Source: Cycas panzhihuaensis (Eukaryota; Cycadophyta). From it: DNA of 64,000 nt. The stretch spans positions 108,507,741 through 108,571,740 of the forward strand of contig CM041465.1 of assembly GCA_023213395.1 (NCBI GenBank), written 5' to 3'. How positions within the stretch are numbered: position 1 is the first letter of the stretch; each line of letters opens with the position of its first letter. The notes beneath the pieces are model-generated. The model was given only the letters and a program-made list of their open reading frames with translations. It did not search any database and was not told the origin of the DNA. Shown here in pieces: positions 45,366 to 56,665 of this stretch. The translations under genes and the position numbers were made by a program.

Positions 45366-46735
45366 TAAATAAATCTTTCTATTATCTTAAAAACTAGATT
45401 CATATGTTCCCTTCTTAGCCATTATAAACTTCATTATGTTGGAATAATGAAGAAACTCATTCTCTAAATTGACATGTATAGGTTAGTCTCTAACTTTTAT
45501 ACCTTGCCTATTGGTGCATTAGATGTTATTTGTGCAGTCTAGTAGCTCTAAACCTTAAGTATATATGCACATGTAACTTCTCTACTATTCATTCATCTCA
45601 TTTAAGGACTAGATAGGGCAAACCCACAAACTCCATAGAATACAACCCTTCATTAACGAACTAATTTTAGCAAACTAAATAAGGAAATAACTAAATAACC
45701 ATGTAGGTTATATTATACACATCAATAATATCTAAGCTCATATAGATATTCACCTTGACATCTAATGCATTATTAATTATTAAGTCATTTTTGCCTTCCT
45801 ACCAGCTAGCCCCCAAATAAATCATGGATGTTACCATACTATTGAGTTAAAAAATCTCCATAACCCTATTAGTCTTTGGCTCTATAGAATTTCCTATTTT
45901 GAAAAGAATGAGATTGAAAAAATTACTAATAATATAGTGGAAATAGAGGTAATTCAACCTAACAAAAGCTCATGTGTTGCCCCTATTCTATTAGTTTGAA
46001 AAAAGGATGGTTCATTTAGTTTGTGCATTGAATATCATGAACTTAATTAAATAACCATGAAAAATAAGTTTTCCACTCAAAGAATTGATCATGTATTATA
46101 TGAGATACATGGTACCATAATCTTTACTAAGTTGGATGTCTAATTTAGATACTATCAAATCCCTATTACACTCAAAGACTGACATAAAATTTTCTTTTAA
46201 ATATACTTTAGTCACTTTAAATTTTATATTATATTTTTTGGCTTATGCAGTTCCTCAGACACATTTTAATTCTTAACGAACAAGGCATTTGCCCCATGCC
46301 TTAAGAAATTTATTATTATTTTCTTTGATGATATTCCCATCTATAAGATGAGCATGTCCATACACACTCACCATTTAGAGTTAGTATTAAAAATTTAGCT
46401 AAATACTAATTATACACTAAGCTCTCCAAATGTGATTTTAGTAAGCCTAAACTACAAGACCTTGGACATATTATCTGTGTAGAAGATGTTTAGGTTAATC
46501 CTAGTAACATAAGAGTTATTACAAACTAGCTAACCCTAAAAAATCTTATCTAACTATGTGATATATTAGGTCTCATAATATTCTATACGCAATTTGTTTA
46601 GAAATATGCATCCTTAATGGCACCATTAACCAATTTATTATGGAAATATTCTTTCTAATTTTCACCCACTACTAAAGAATTTACATCCTCTACTCTGGTC
46701 TTGTCCATGCTAAACTTCTCCTAACCATTCTAACT

Positions 46736-46746
46736 AGAATATAATA
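46736..46746. repeat. target-site duplication left of the LINE
   Basis: AGAATATAATA is repeated at 53022-53032. The first A may belong to the poly-A tail on the right, giving 10 or 11 bp. Composite A has one copy, AGAATATGATG, at 26668-26678. Confidence 0.88.
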
Positions 46747-46847
46747 TGGTTGGCCAAATTGGGAACATCAAGGGAGACAGTTGTGAACAAGGAGATGGCT
46801 ATGAAACTAGGGTTTGATTAGAGGCATGGAGGAGGAGGTAGAAGATT

Positions 46848-48190
46848 TTGGTACTAGAGACAGGCCCAGAGAAGAACTGCAGGTGTTGGGCACCATGGCA
46901 CCCCTCATTAGCTGGAAGTGACACAGATAGAAGGGACATTGGGCCCTTGGCATCAGACGGAGAGGTGGTCGAACGAAGCTTTGAGTCAACCATTCAGACA
47001 GAGCATGGAGGAAGAGACCCTAACGTAGGGCGAAATGGGCCTAGTAGGTGTTCAGTTAGAGTGCAGACATCTCATATCAAGACGGAGAAGATTCAAGGTG
47101 CAAAGGAAGCCAAGGAGGCGACAGGTAGACAGATCTATGGCAAGAAGGCTTATGCTCCAAAAAAGCCCCAGAAGTGGAATAAGCAGTTAGAAACTATAAC
47201 CAGGTGGTGTGAGCTATTCTAGAAAGGAAGAGAAGGCCAAGACTCAAACTTATGGATTCAAATGTATGGTGAGTGCATGCAGTTTTTCAATAGTTCTTGT
47301 GGTAGTAATTTAAAATGATTCAAGATCTAGAAAACCAAACTCAGTCCTCGCCCCTGGGAAGGACTTACCTTGATGCCCTGAAGAACAAAAACTCTGAAGA
47401 ATTTGAGATTTACCCTGTGCTGAAAGACAACTGATTTAAGGTTTCAGTCCCAAAGGAGTTAACTGATAAAACTATCCAATACTGGGAAAATAGCTTGGTG
47501 GGTAGGTTTTCAGGACCTAGACCCAGACTGGACATTATCAGAGAATGGATAAGAAACGAATGGAAAACAAGGAACCTGGTTGAGGTGATGGCCATGCCAA
47601 AGGGGTGTGTCCTCTTTAGATTCACAAATCAGGATGATATGATTGTTATCCTCTTAAAATCCCCTTAGATGTTTGGTAGGAAAGCCATGACTCTGGAAAA
47701 TGGCATCCGAACTTTGACCCAGGAATCCCAATGGTTAAACAAGCCCCAATATGGATGTAGATGCTGGGGCTACCACTGTATTTCTGGAACCTGGAGGTGG
47801 TCAAAGGTGTAGCCAGGATGATCGAGCCTTTACTAGCATTTGATTCGACGACAAAACACAAATCTCGATTGATGAATGCCAGATTCTACATCCTAGCTAG
47901 GTTAGACAACAATCTTCCAGAAGAAATAGATATTGATTTGGCAAGATGGGTCATCAACTAGAGACTATTCTATGAAGTAGAGGGATTTAGATATTCAAAG
48001 TGCAGATGCAGGGGGGATTTACACTTTGAATGCCTAGGAGTACTAATAAAGATAGACAAGGAAGAGGGTAGTAAAGAGAAAGAAGATAAAGAAATTGAAG
48101 TAGTTAGAGGTGAGGCCCCAGAGGTAGATTTTGACAAGATCCAAGAAGGGTTGGGCCATATACTGACTTTGAAACCTGGCACTACATCGT
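46848..48190 (+). pseudogene. LINE ORF1 (DUF4283-like, degenerate zinc knuckle)
   Basis: An N-terminal 124-codon basic stretch (to 47222) is followed, after frame changes, by a DUF4283-like core: WENSLVGRFSGPRPRLDIIREWIRNEWK, EVMAMPKGCVLFRFTNQDDM, then MLGLPLYFWNLEVVKGVARMIEPLLAFD and NARFYILARLDNNLPEEIDID. The knuckle region reads KCRCRGDLHFECLG, with His and Cys spaced as in CCHC but only CxC at the front. A Lys/Glu-rich tail ends at TAG near 48190. ORF1 would bind element RNA. Stops at about 47432 and 47668 break it. Confidence 0.78.
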
Positions 48191-48661
48191 AGTGTGATCA
48201 GACAGTGGGACATCAAAGGATTGATGGTCAAGCTGAAGAGGGTGGGGAAATCCCCCTAGTAACTGAAGAGCTAGTTTTGACTGGGCAAGTGAAGGACATC
48301 AACTGGGACATGGAGGATTATCTCTCAAAGGCTGAGGAGGGGAGGATTCAGGACCTAGATTAGGTGGAGGAATAGTTAGGGATATCAGCAAAGGGGGCTA
48401 GGAAAATAGACGAGGTTACTGGGGCCAAAGGGACAGAACATGGGAAGGTAGGAGGAGGTATTCGAAAATGGATATCCAAAGATAAAAGTATGCTGGACCC
48501 GAAAAAGGCACATGATTTTGGGATAGAAAAGAAGGTTGGAAGACCATCTAAAAAGGTGACTAGGGAGAAGGAAACAGTGGCCCAAATTGATTTGGGATAC
48601 CGGAGTACCTTAAAGGATGGGGGGGTGATCGAAGGCCCTCTTCTCAGAAGTAGGAAACGAT

Positions 48662-51600
48662 GATGAAGGGGGGAGCTGGGATGACCATGAAGGTCTTATC
48701 CTAGAATATAAGGGGCCTTAATACCCTATCAAAGCAGAGACTAGTTAAGGAAATGAGGATAAGGATAGGCGCAGACATAGTTCTGTTGCAGGAGATAAAA
48801 CTTGACCAGATAAATGAAAGAGAGGTATTTAATAAGATTTGGAGGAGGGGAGAAGGGAGGGCTATTGTGGGGTTAGCGGGCTCAGGGGGGCTGGCTACCC
48901 TATGGAACCCAAGTAGGTGGAAAGGTTTTGAGGTGGTTAAAAGTTAACACTTCATTACCTTATGTTTGGTATATGGGTAGATAAATAGGCCTTGTCGGAC
49001 CACTAACATATATGCCCCTACAAAAGTAAAGGGAAAGAAGAGATTATGGGAAAGAATTGTGGAGGCACATAAAGACTGGGATGGTCCTTGGCTAGTCGCC
49101 GAGGACTTCAATGCGGCTCTCAATCTAGAGGAAAAGAAAGGGGGGCAAGAAGGGTGGTCCAAGAGCATGTCCGATCTCAGAGATTTTCTATAATTTGGCG
49201 GTCTAATGGATATTCCCCTAAGGGGATCCAGGTACACTTGGTCAAACAAGAGATTGGGACATAACCACATTCAAATTAAGTTAGATAGAATGCTAACTAA
49301 TTATGAATGGACTTGCCAATATGAGGATATTAAACTCGAGGCTCTTCCGAAAATGGGCTTGGATCATTCTCCTTTGGTCTTGGAGTCTTCTTATCCAGGT
49401 AATCATGGCGGGGCCCCTTTCTGCTTTGAATTAATATGGCAGCATCACCTCGATCTTTGGGAGAGGATTAGAGAGTGGTGGGGAAATCTCGGTGTCCGGG
49501 TTCACTATGTTTAAGTTCTTGAAAAAGCTAAATTGGATTGAACAATAGATCAAAATATGGAACAAGGAGGTGTTTGGAAATATTTTCAAAGATAAAGGAT
49601 GCCTGTTAGAGGAGCTAAAAAAGACTAAGGAAAGGATCCAACTCGAGGGTAGAACATAGGCCCTAGATCAAATAGAACACTCAACCACTAAAAAATTAGA
49701 AGAGGTATTGACTAGGGAGGAACTCCACTGGAAGCATAAATCTAGGGAGTTATGGATAAAGGAGGGAGATAGAAATACTAAGTTTTTCCATTTTTCTACA
49801 TTGAAGCACAAGTCCTATAATAGGATCAACAAATTACGAAGTAAGGACGGGATTATGAATGATACGGAAGACTAGATACGAGGAATAGCGATGGATTACT
49901 ATAAAGAGTTATATGTAGAACCAGGTTGCCAGGACCCAAATTTAAGGATGAATCTACTGCAATATATTTTGAGAGTAATTACTGAAGCCTAAAATAGAAA
50001 ACTAACAAAACCATTCTCCCAAGACGAAGTCGAGAAAGCCTTATTTAAAATGGGTTAGGATAAAGCCCCTGGGCTAGATGGGTTCCCGCCCGGCATCTTC
50101 TAGGAGTATTGGGACATTATTAAGGATAATTTAATTTTAGCGCTGAATGAATTTTATCAAAGGAAGACTATTTTGAAAGAATGCCAGGCCACTTTTTTGG
50201 TTTTGATTTCGAAAAAGGCGGGAGTGGAAGCAATGGAAGACTTTAGACCGATAAGCCTATGTAATATAAAATATAAAATTTTGGCTAAAGTGCTGGTGAA
50301 CTACCTTAAAGAATGTCTACCATCCATCATCTCTCCAAACTAGGATGGATTCGTTAAGGGTAGACAAATTACAGACGGCATAATTAGAGTTCATAAAACA
50401 ATTCACTCAATCTATCACAGGAAAGAAGCAGGTATGATACTAAAAATAAATATGTTTAAGGCCTATGATCGGGTGGCATGGGATTGTCTGCTAGACTGTC
50501 TAAAAGTGTTTGGTTTTGGGGATGCCTAGAGGGAATGGATGAGATGTTGTATATCTAGTCTATTATTCTCGGTGATTCTAAATGGTAGGTCGACACCTTT
50601 CTTTCCCAGATATTTGGGGCTGAGACAAGGAGATCCCCTATCGCCCTTCCTCTTTATTATAATGGTAGAATTGTTAGGGAGGGCTATAGAGGAAGCTAAG
50701 AGGATAGGGTAGGTATCATGACTGAAGCCCTCCTCCAACTTGGAAAATATTATTCATCACCAGTTTGTTGATGATAATATCTTTCTGAGCAAGGCTTCCC
50801 TTGGTGAGGCCTGGGCCCTCAAAGATGGTCTTCAGGCCTATGAGCAAGCTTCTAATAAAAAAATTAACCCGCACAAGAGCTCAGTTTTCTTCATCAATAC
50901 CCTAGAGAGGCTGCAGAGGAGGATCAGTAGGGTTTTAGAGATCTCCACTAGATATTTTCCTGCCTCTTATATGAGAATGCCCCTTTTTGTGGGGAAGATG
51001 GATAAGAACCTGTGGGACCCCATTGTGGGGAGGTTTAATAGGAAGTTGGTAGGTTGGAAAGGGGCACTACTTAGCTGGGCTAGAAAGATTCATCTTGTTG
51101 TGGCCTATCTTCAGAGTATTCCAGTCTATCAAATGTCCTTATTCAAGATGCCAGGCAAGGTTATTTCAACTCTTGAAGGCATTATGAAGAGATTTCTATG
51201 GTCTGGGGTTGAAGATAAAAACAGATTCCATCTGGTGTCCTGGGAAAAGGTATGTAAGCCCAAGTGGATAGGTGGACTTAATGCTAGGAGGTTGGGACTC
51301 TTCAATGGAGCTCTCCTTGCCAAAATGGGATGGAGATTAACTAAAGAGGAAGGCTCTGTCTAGGGAAAAATCATAGCTAGGAAATATTTAGGGGATAAGC
51401 ATTTCCTGAAGGATGAGGTGATTGGGACCTATGGCTCTCCTATTTGGAAAGCCATTTGCTCCTCGTGACCTATCTTGTGCAATGGCATATGATGGAAATT
51501 TGGAAGCGAAGAAAGTATAAGATTTTGAGAAGACAAATGGTGCGTCTCCTTTAGGATGGATGAGATTCCAAATATTGGCAATTTGCAGAGGGTTTGCAAG

Positions 51601-52790
51601 GATACTTATGGCACATTAGTTAAGCACTATTGGGTGGGACAAGGTAAGAATAGGCAATGGAGAACATTTGATGATTTATAAGGTTTCAAGGAGGAGATTC
51701 AGAGCATAAAAGAGGTATTAAAACACTAGTATATCCCTAAGAGGGCCCCTCTAAACACCCTGGTTTGGTCCCTATCACCTTCAAGGTCCTATGCAGTTAA
51801 AGACGGTTATAATTTGCTGATGATGAGAGAAGAATGAACTAAGAATGACATGCTAGTAGGGGTTTAGAAACTGGGGCTTATCCCAAAGGTAGCCACGTTT
51901 TGGTGGCTATGTCTACAAAATAAGCTTTTAATAATGGATAACCTTCTGAAGCATGGTTTCTATCTAGTGAACATGTGTGAATTATGTAGGGAGGAGGCTA
52001 AGTCCTTAGACCACCTCAGTATCCATTGCCCCTATTCTAGGGGGATCTGAAGAGGTTTCTGGTCAAGACTAGGCATAGAATGGGTTTCTCCCAAGTCTCT
52101 GCAGGATCAATGGCTAACATGGGTCTCTCAATTTAAGAGTAAAATGCTGGGAAGGTTTTGGAAGATTATTCTCCTGGTAAGTACTTGGTATATATGGAAG
52201 GAGTGTAACAGGAGAATTTTCCAAGGTAAAGAGATGGACAACCAAAAATTATTCACTGAGATTAGGAAGGGCATTTTAGAGATGTTAAAACCCCTGAAGG
52301 AGGATAGGATTCCAAAGGGGGAAGATAGCATTCTAGACAATTGGGGAATTGGTCGACCGAAGGGAGGGAATGAGAAGACGAGGGTAATTATGTGGATACC
52401 ACCTGAAGTAACTTGGATTAAAATTAATTTTGATGGGGCAGCTAAAGGCAACCCTATAGAGGCAGGGGGGAGCTCTGTGCAGGGATCATGTAGGGATAGT
52501 GAAATGGGTATTTATGGAATATCTAGGCATTCAATAGAATCACAGAGCAAAGGTAAGGGTTATGCAAAAGGCGGTAGCCATGCTGGATGAGGAAGAGGAA
52601 CAGAAAGTGATTGTAGAAGGCGATTCCTTGAATATGATCAAGAGCTTAAGGGGGGAGGTGGAGTCAGAATGGAGCACTGTAGAGCTTATCAGGGATGTGC
52701 AAGACATCCTAAGCTCCAAACTGAGCATTCAGATTCAGCACATATATAGGGAAGGAAATACGGTGATGGACTAGTTAACAAATTGAGCAG
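48662..52790 (+). pseudogene. LINE ORF2 (endonuclease, RT, zinc segment, RNase H; broken)
   Basis: Starts near MMKGGAGMTMKVLS. Endonuclease (APE type) to ~49500: LLQEIKL, NIYAPT, AEDFNAAL, YTWSNKR, KLDRML, GLDHSPL. RT ~50000-50900: DKAPGLDGFPPGIF, DFRPISLCN, MFKAYDRVAWD, LRQGDPLSPFLFII, FVDDNIFL; the catalytic FVDD is intact. A connection region follows (RRLGLFNGALLAKMGWRL). A Cys/His segment is near 51970-52040 (CELCREEAKSLDHLSIHCPY). RNase H is near 52390-52790 (INFDGAAKGNPIEAGG, VIVEGDSLNMIKSL, IQHIYREGNTVMD), split by a frameshift near 52560. At least a dozen stops, mostly TAG, interrupt the frame. An RNase H at this position marks the plant L1 group that acquired it. Confidence 0.9.
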
Positions 52791-53021
52791 TGATAAATAA
52801 AAGAAACAGGATTTGGAAAGAGAACTTCCCGAAAGAGCTTCTGAGTCTAGTTAGGATAGACTTTGCTGGACATAATGAGTGGACAGATAGGAGAGGATGA
52901 GAGGAGTGATTCTAGTTTGGGATAGTCCATGGGATTTTCATGGCCATCTCACTTAGGCCGGTAAAGGTTTGGGGACCTGTTTAAAACCCCTTCTAATATT
53001 ATTTTTACCTTACCAAAAAAA

Positions 53022-53032
53022 AGAATATAATA
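53022..53032. repeat. target-site duplication right of the LINE
   Basis: AGAATATAATA follows the A tail; its partner is 46736-46746. Composite B resumes at 53033 with CCTCAGGTTTTAGCC, matching CCTTAGGTTTTGGTT in composite A. Confidence 0.88.
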
Positions 53033-54861
53033 CCTCAGGTTTTAGCCTAGGTAGTCCTTATACAAAATATACACCCCATTCCTTTTGAAAGTTAAAAGTT
53101 TAAAGACCATGAGTATAGGTTGTCAACTTACAAAAAATAAATAAAGATCATTCTCCATGCTGTCGAGAAATAGTAATAATATCTCATTGGATCAAAGTTC
53201 ACCATCCTAATTGATCACCATAACCTTCATCACCTATTAGACCAATTGATTCTTTCTAAGAAGCAAGCTAAATGTGTTGAGCATCTCTAAGTTTTTAGTT
53301 TCATGATCACTTATAAGAAATGGAAATATAATATAGTGGTTGATACTCTTTCTTGCCACCTAACTATCTCATCCTTCATTCCCTTACATGAATCCTCCAT
53401 TCATGTCATCTCCTCATCCCATCCCATATAGATATAAGACTTGGCTCAAGAAAATTAGTCCTAACTAAATTATATTAAATAGGCAAATAAGATTCACACT
53501 TAAAATAATTGTTCCATATAAAATAATCTCCTTCTATATAGAAATAACATATTCAACTACCCAGCCTCCAACTTTATTTCTTAAATCTTTGTAGAGTACC
53601 ACTATACTTCGTTAGCAAGCCATTGTAGATTTGACAAAATATAGTAATAAATTTGTTTTGACTTCTTTTAGTTGCATATGAAATCATCCATCCTAATATT
53701 TATTTTAAAATTTGATGTGTTAGTGTAATAAATTTAACACTAAAGCCCAATCAACTCTATTATAACCACTCCATATTCTATAAGGGAAATAGTAAGATAT
53801 TATCATGGACTTTATTATGGTCATCCCTCTATTTATAAGGTATGACTCCATATTATTGTTCATTGATAGCTTAATAAGTATGCATATTTCTTGCTAGTTC
53901 ACATTATATATAAAGCATCACACATTGTAAATTTATACCTCTAAGCAATATTTTATTTGCATGGCTTTTTATTAACCATAGTATATGATCAAGATCTAAA
54001 CTTCATTAGCTCTTTTTAGTAAGAAGTCTTTTGAGCCTTAGATATATAACTTACTATGAGTTCTACCTATCACTCTGAAATAGATGACAAATTAGAAGTC
54101 CTTAACAAAATATTGGAAACTTACTTATGTTGTTATGCTTTTGAACATCAATTAAGATAGTCATCATGGATAGCCCTACAGAATACTAGTATAATTCCTC
54201 TCATCACTTAGCCATAGTAATGTCTCTATTCATGGCCCTTTATAGTTACCTACAACCATCCCACTATATATTAGTAATTAACCATTGCACTATAGTTATA
54301 TAATAAAAACTATAATATATGGACCAAATTTTAAACACCTTTAAGCAAAATCTAGCTACAATGCATAATCAAATAAAGTACTTAGTAGATTGCCACCATT
54401 TAGATCATTCTTTTAACATTACTGATCTTATGTTCCTATGCTTCCAACTATATAAAAAATAATCTCTCAAGCATCATAGGAATCACAAACTTATCACTCA
54501 CTACTATGGCCCTTATAAAGTCCTTTGGCATATTGGTGAAGTAGCCTATGCTTTAGAACTCCTACTTAATACTAAGATTCATAATGTCTTCCATATTTTT
54601 TACCTCAAAATATATTTTGGTAAGGGTACAAATCCTTAAATAATCCTACTTATCCTAATAAAGAATAAACTCTAACTATTTATCTAGAATACATGATGGC
54701 TAATAGATAATACCATCTCTAGAATAAGATAATTATTGAGTATTTGGTATAGTGGGTTGATTACAAGCTAGATGAGAAGACTTGGAAATCAATAGATTTT
54801 ATAAAGTACTATTTATATCTCCTTTCCTTTGGGGACTTAACATCTCAAGGGAGGGGACCTA
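53033..54861 (+). pseudogene. composite B: RNase H, integrase and chromodomain remnants
   Basis: RNase H continues directly from the LINE junction (to ~53440). The integrase core is near 53800-54280: FTSSF-like segment, then WSSWIALAEYWYN and HHLAIVMSPFMALY equivalents. The integrase C-terminus is near 54330-54650 (HKLITHYYGPYKVLWHIGEVAYALELL, IHNVFHIFYLK). The chromodomain-like tail is near 54735-54830 (EYLV.WVDYKLDEKTWKSIDFIKYYL). A polypurine tract, TCAAGGGAGGGG, ends it at about 54861. This is the more complete and correctly oriented version of the region rearranged in composite A. Confidence 0.75.
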
Positions 54862-55300
54862 TTACATGACTATATGTAGCTACTAGAACCAAGACACTAG
54901 CACTCATGGCTAAGGCACTCAAAGGTTAACTGCTAATCATTAACTTTTCTGCATGGGCCATTAAAACCACTATTTAAGGCTATTCATCTTACCAACAAGA
55001 TTACAGGGGAAAGGCTCTATTTTGTCAAATTAAGAGCCACATATTGTAAAGGAGGATTATCGTGGAATCATTTTTTCTCTTAAGAGATTAGTATTTTGGT
55101 ACTCTTTAATTCTTTTGATATCCATTTACACTCTTTGGTGTACTTTTATTCTATAATCAGTTCTCATTAATAATAAAAATATATTATTTTCCTTTTTATA
55201 TTTTTATTTTTAATTCTATATATGGGTAAGATTAGAATAGTCACATAACATATAGTTACCCCATACCTTCCCATTACACCTTAATATCCAGTCTTAGAAT
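54862..55300 (+). repeat. LTR-like block inside composite B
   Basis: It directly follows the polypurine tract and aligns with 27918-28340 of A. It ends where a second integrase fragment begins. The ends are decayed, so boundaries are approximate. Confidence 0.5.
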
Positions 55301-55319
55301 AACCACTATTGAACAAAAA

Positions 55320-55870
55320 TTATAATACATGGATTAAATCCTACACACCCTTAAGTAAAATCTAGCTTTAGCCCAAAATCATATTAAACAACTAGTCAAC
55401 CACCATCATTCTGATCAAGAGTTTGTTATAGGTAATATGGTATTCCTCTAGTTTTAATCTTACAAGTAGTAATCCCTCCACAATAATAAAAAACATAAGC
55501 TTAGCCTCTACTACTATGACCCTTATAATGTTCTTTAGAGGATTGGTTAAGTTCCTTATACCCTTGAGTTATGACCTAATATTAAAATACACAATATTTT
55601 GTCTCATATTTTAAAAAAGTATCTTAGTAAGAAGGTTACTCTCTAGACTACCCTATCCATTCTAGATAAAGATCAAATCCTTAGGGTCTCTCTATATTGC
55701 ATCTAAGCTATAAAGCAACACTACCTGCATAACCAAACCATCTTTGAATATTTATTAGACTAAGTCAATTTTGATCTATAAGATGCAACATAGGAATAAA
55801 TGGGGTTTATCAATTAGTATCCATATCTTTATTGCTTTATGGACTCTACATCTTACAGGAGAGGACCTAT
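55320..55870 (+). pseudogene. second integrase C-terminus and chromodomain-like tail (composite B)
   Basis: This aligns with 28380-28920 of A and is a diverged relative of 54330-54861 just upstream. It includes YYYDPYNVL-like and YTLELXPNIKIHNIL-like stretches, then PYLYCFMDSTS and a decayed purine tract (CAGGAGAGG). It is a truncated element end, with stops throughout. Confidence 0.65.
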
Positions 55871-56665
55871 TACATAACTAACTACTAACTTTGGAGAATG
55901 GTTGTTGGTACATGTGGCCAAGTAACTTGATCATTAGTATTAGCTATTAACTTTTATATGTAAACCAATAGGATTGTAGGCCACTTCTTCCTACAATGAG
56001 ATTTATATAAAGTAGCAATTATTACTTATTTAAGGCCTAAGAAATGTACATAGTTTATTATATTAAAATAATATCAAGAGATCATACTATTATACATTTT
56101 AGTGTCCATTTAGTGTTTAAATTTATGTTTATTTTTGTATTCTATTTACTATTTGTACTAAAATTAGATAATCTCAATTATTATCTTTTGCCCTTTAAGC
56201 TACCAAATTGTTATTATGTAAGGAATACTTGAGAAGGTTATGCTCCATATCATCTCTTCCTCTAGCTCCCAAATGGCCTACTCTAGTGTCAAATATTGTC
56301 ATTAGACTTTTGCTTACGTAATGGTCTTATTTCTCAACACCTTCTCCTTATTGTAATATTTTGAGTAGATTTTCTTCAAACTCTAAGCTTAATCCTACTA
56401 CTAAATTACTCTAGTCTAATATATACTTTGAATTTGGAATATACTTTTTAAGTAAAGAAATATGAAATAAATTATATACTTGGATATTTAAGGGTAGTGT
56501 AGTTTTATAAATAATTGAGCCTACCTTTTTAAATATCTTAAAAGGGCTACAATACCTCAAAATAAGCTTTCTATAGGCCCCCAAACCTATGAAACTATGT
56601 TTGGGCCTTACCCTTAAGAAGATATGGTAACTAACTTAGAATTAGTTAGTTGTTTATATTTCATT
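55871..56665 (+). repeat. terminal LTR-like block of composite B
   Basis: This is the counterpart of 28921-29645. Homology to A stops after TTAGTTAGTTGTTTA at about 56665. No gene is recognised; a 62-codon frame at 56044 has no match in A. Confidence 0.5.

Larger units (their letters stand above)
43850..46746 (+). mobile_element. composite B, left part: gypsy gag, protease and RT remnants
   Basis: This aligns with 7083-8601 plus 25274-~26680 of composite A. Gag reads near 44610-44900 (FDQYEETWNQSFFNQLTRLK, then LVEAYIDEF, NLQNDIT). A protease tail lies near 45480-45660 (YTLPIGALDVI). RT lies near 45960-46400 (KKDGSFSLCIEYHELN, NKFSTQRIDHVLYEIHGTIIFTKLDV). Stops are frequent. The right end is cut by the LINE at 46746/46747. 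The site matching the Tat-2 target is uninterrupted here. Confidence 0.75.
46747..53021 (+). mobile_element. near-full-length plant L1-type LINE (6.27 kb)
   Basis: A non-LTR retrotransposon inserted into composite B. It has ORF1 with a DUF4283-like domain, ORF2 with endonuclease, reverse transcriptase, zf-RVT-like segment and RNase H, a short A tail (53015-53021) and direct target duplications. Its base composition is richer in G and A than the flanks. Several stops and frameshifts make it inactive, but it is far better preserved than the host composite and so younger. Confidence 0.93.
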
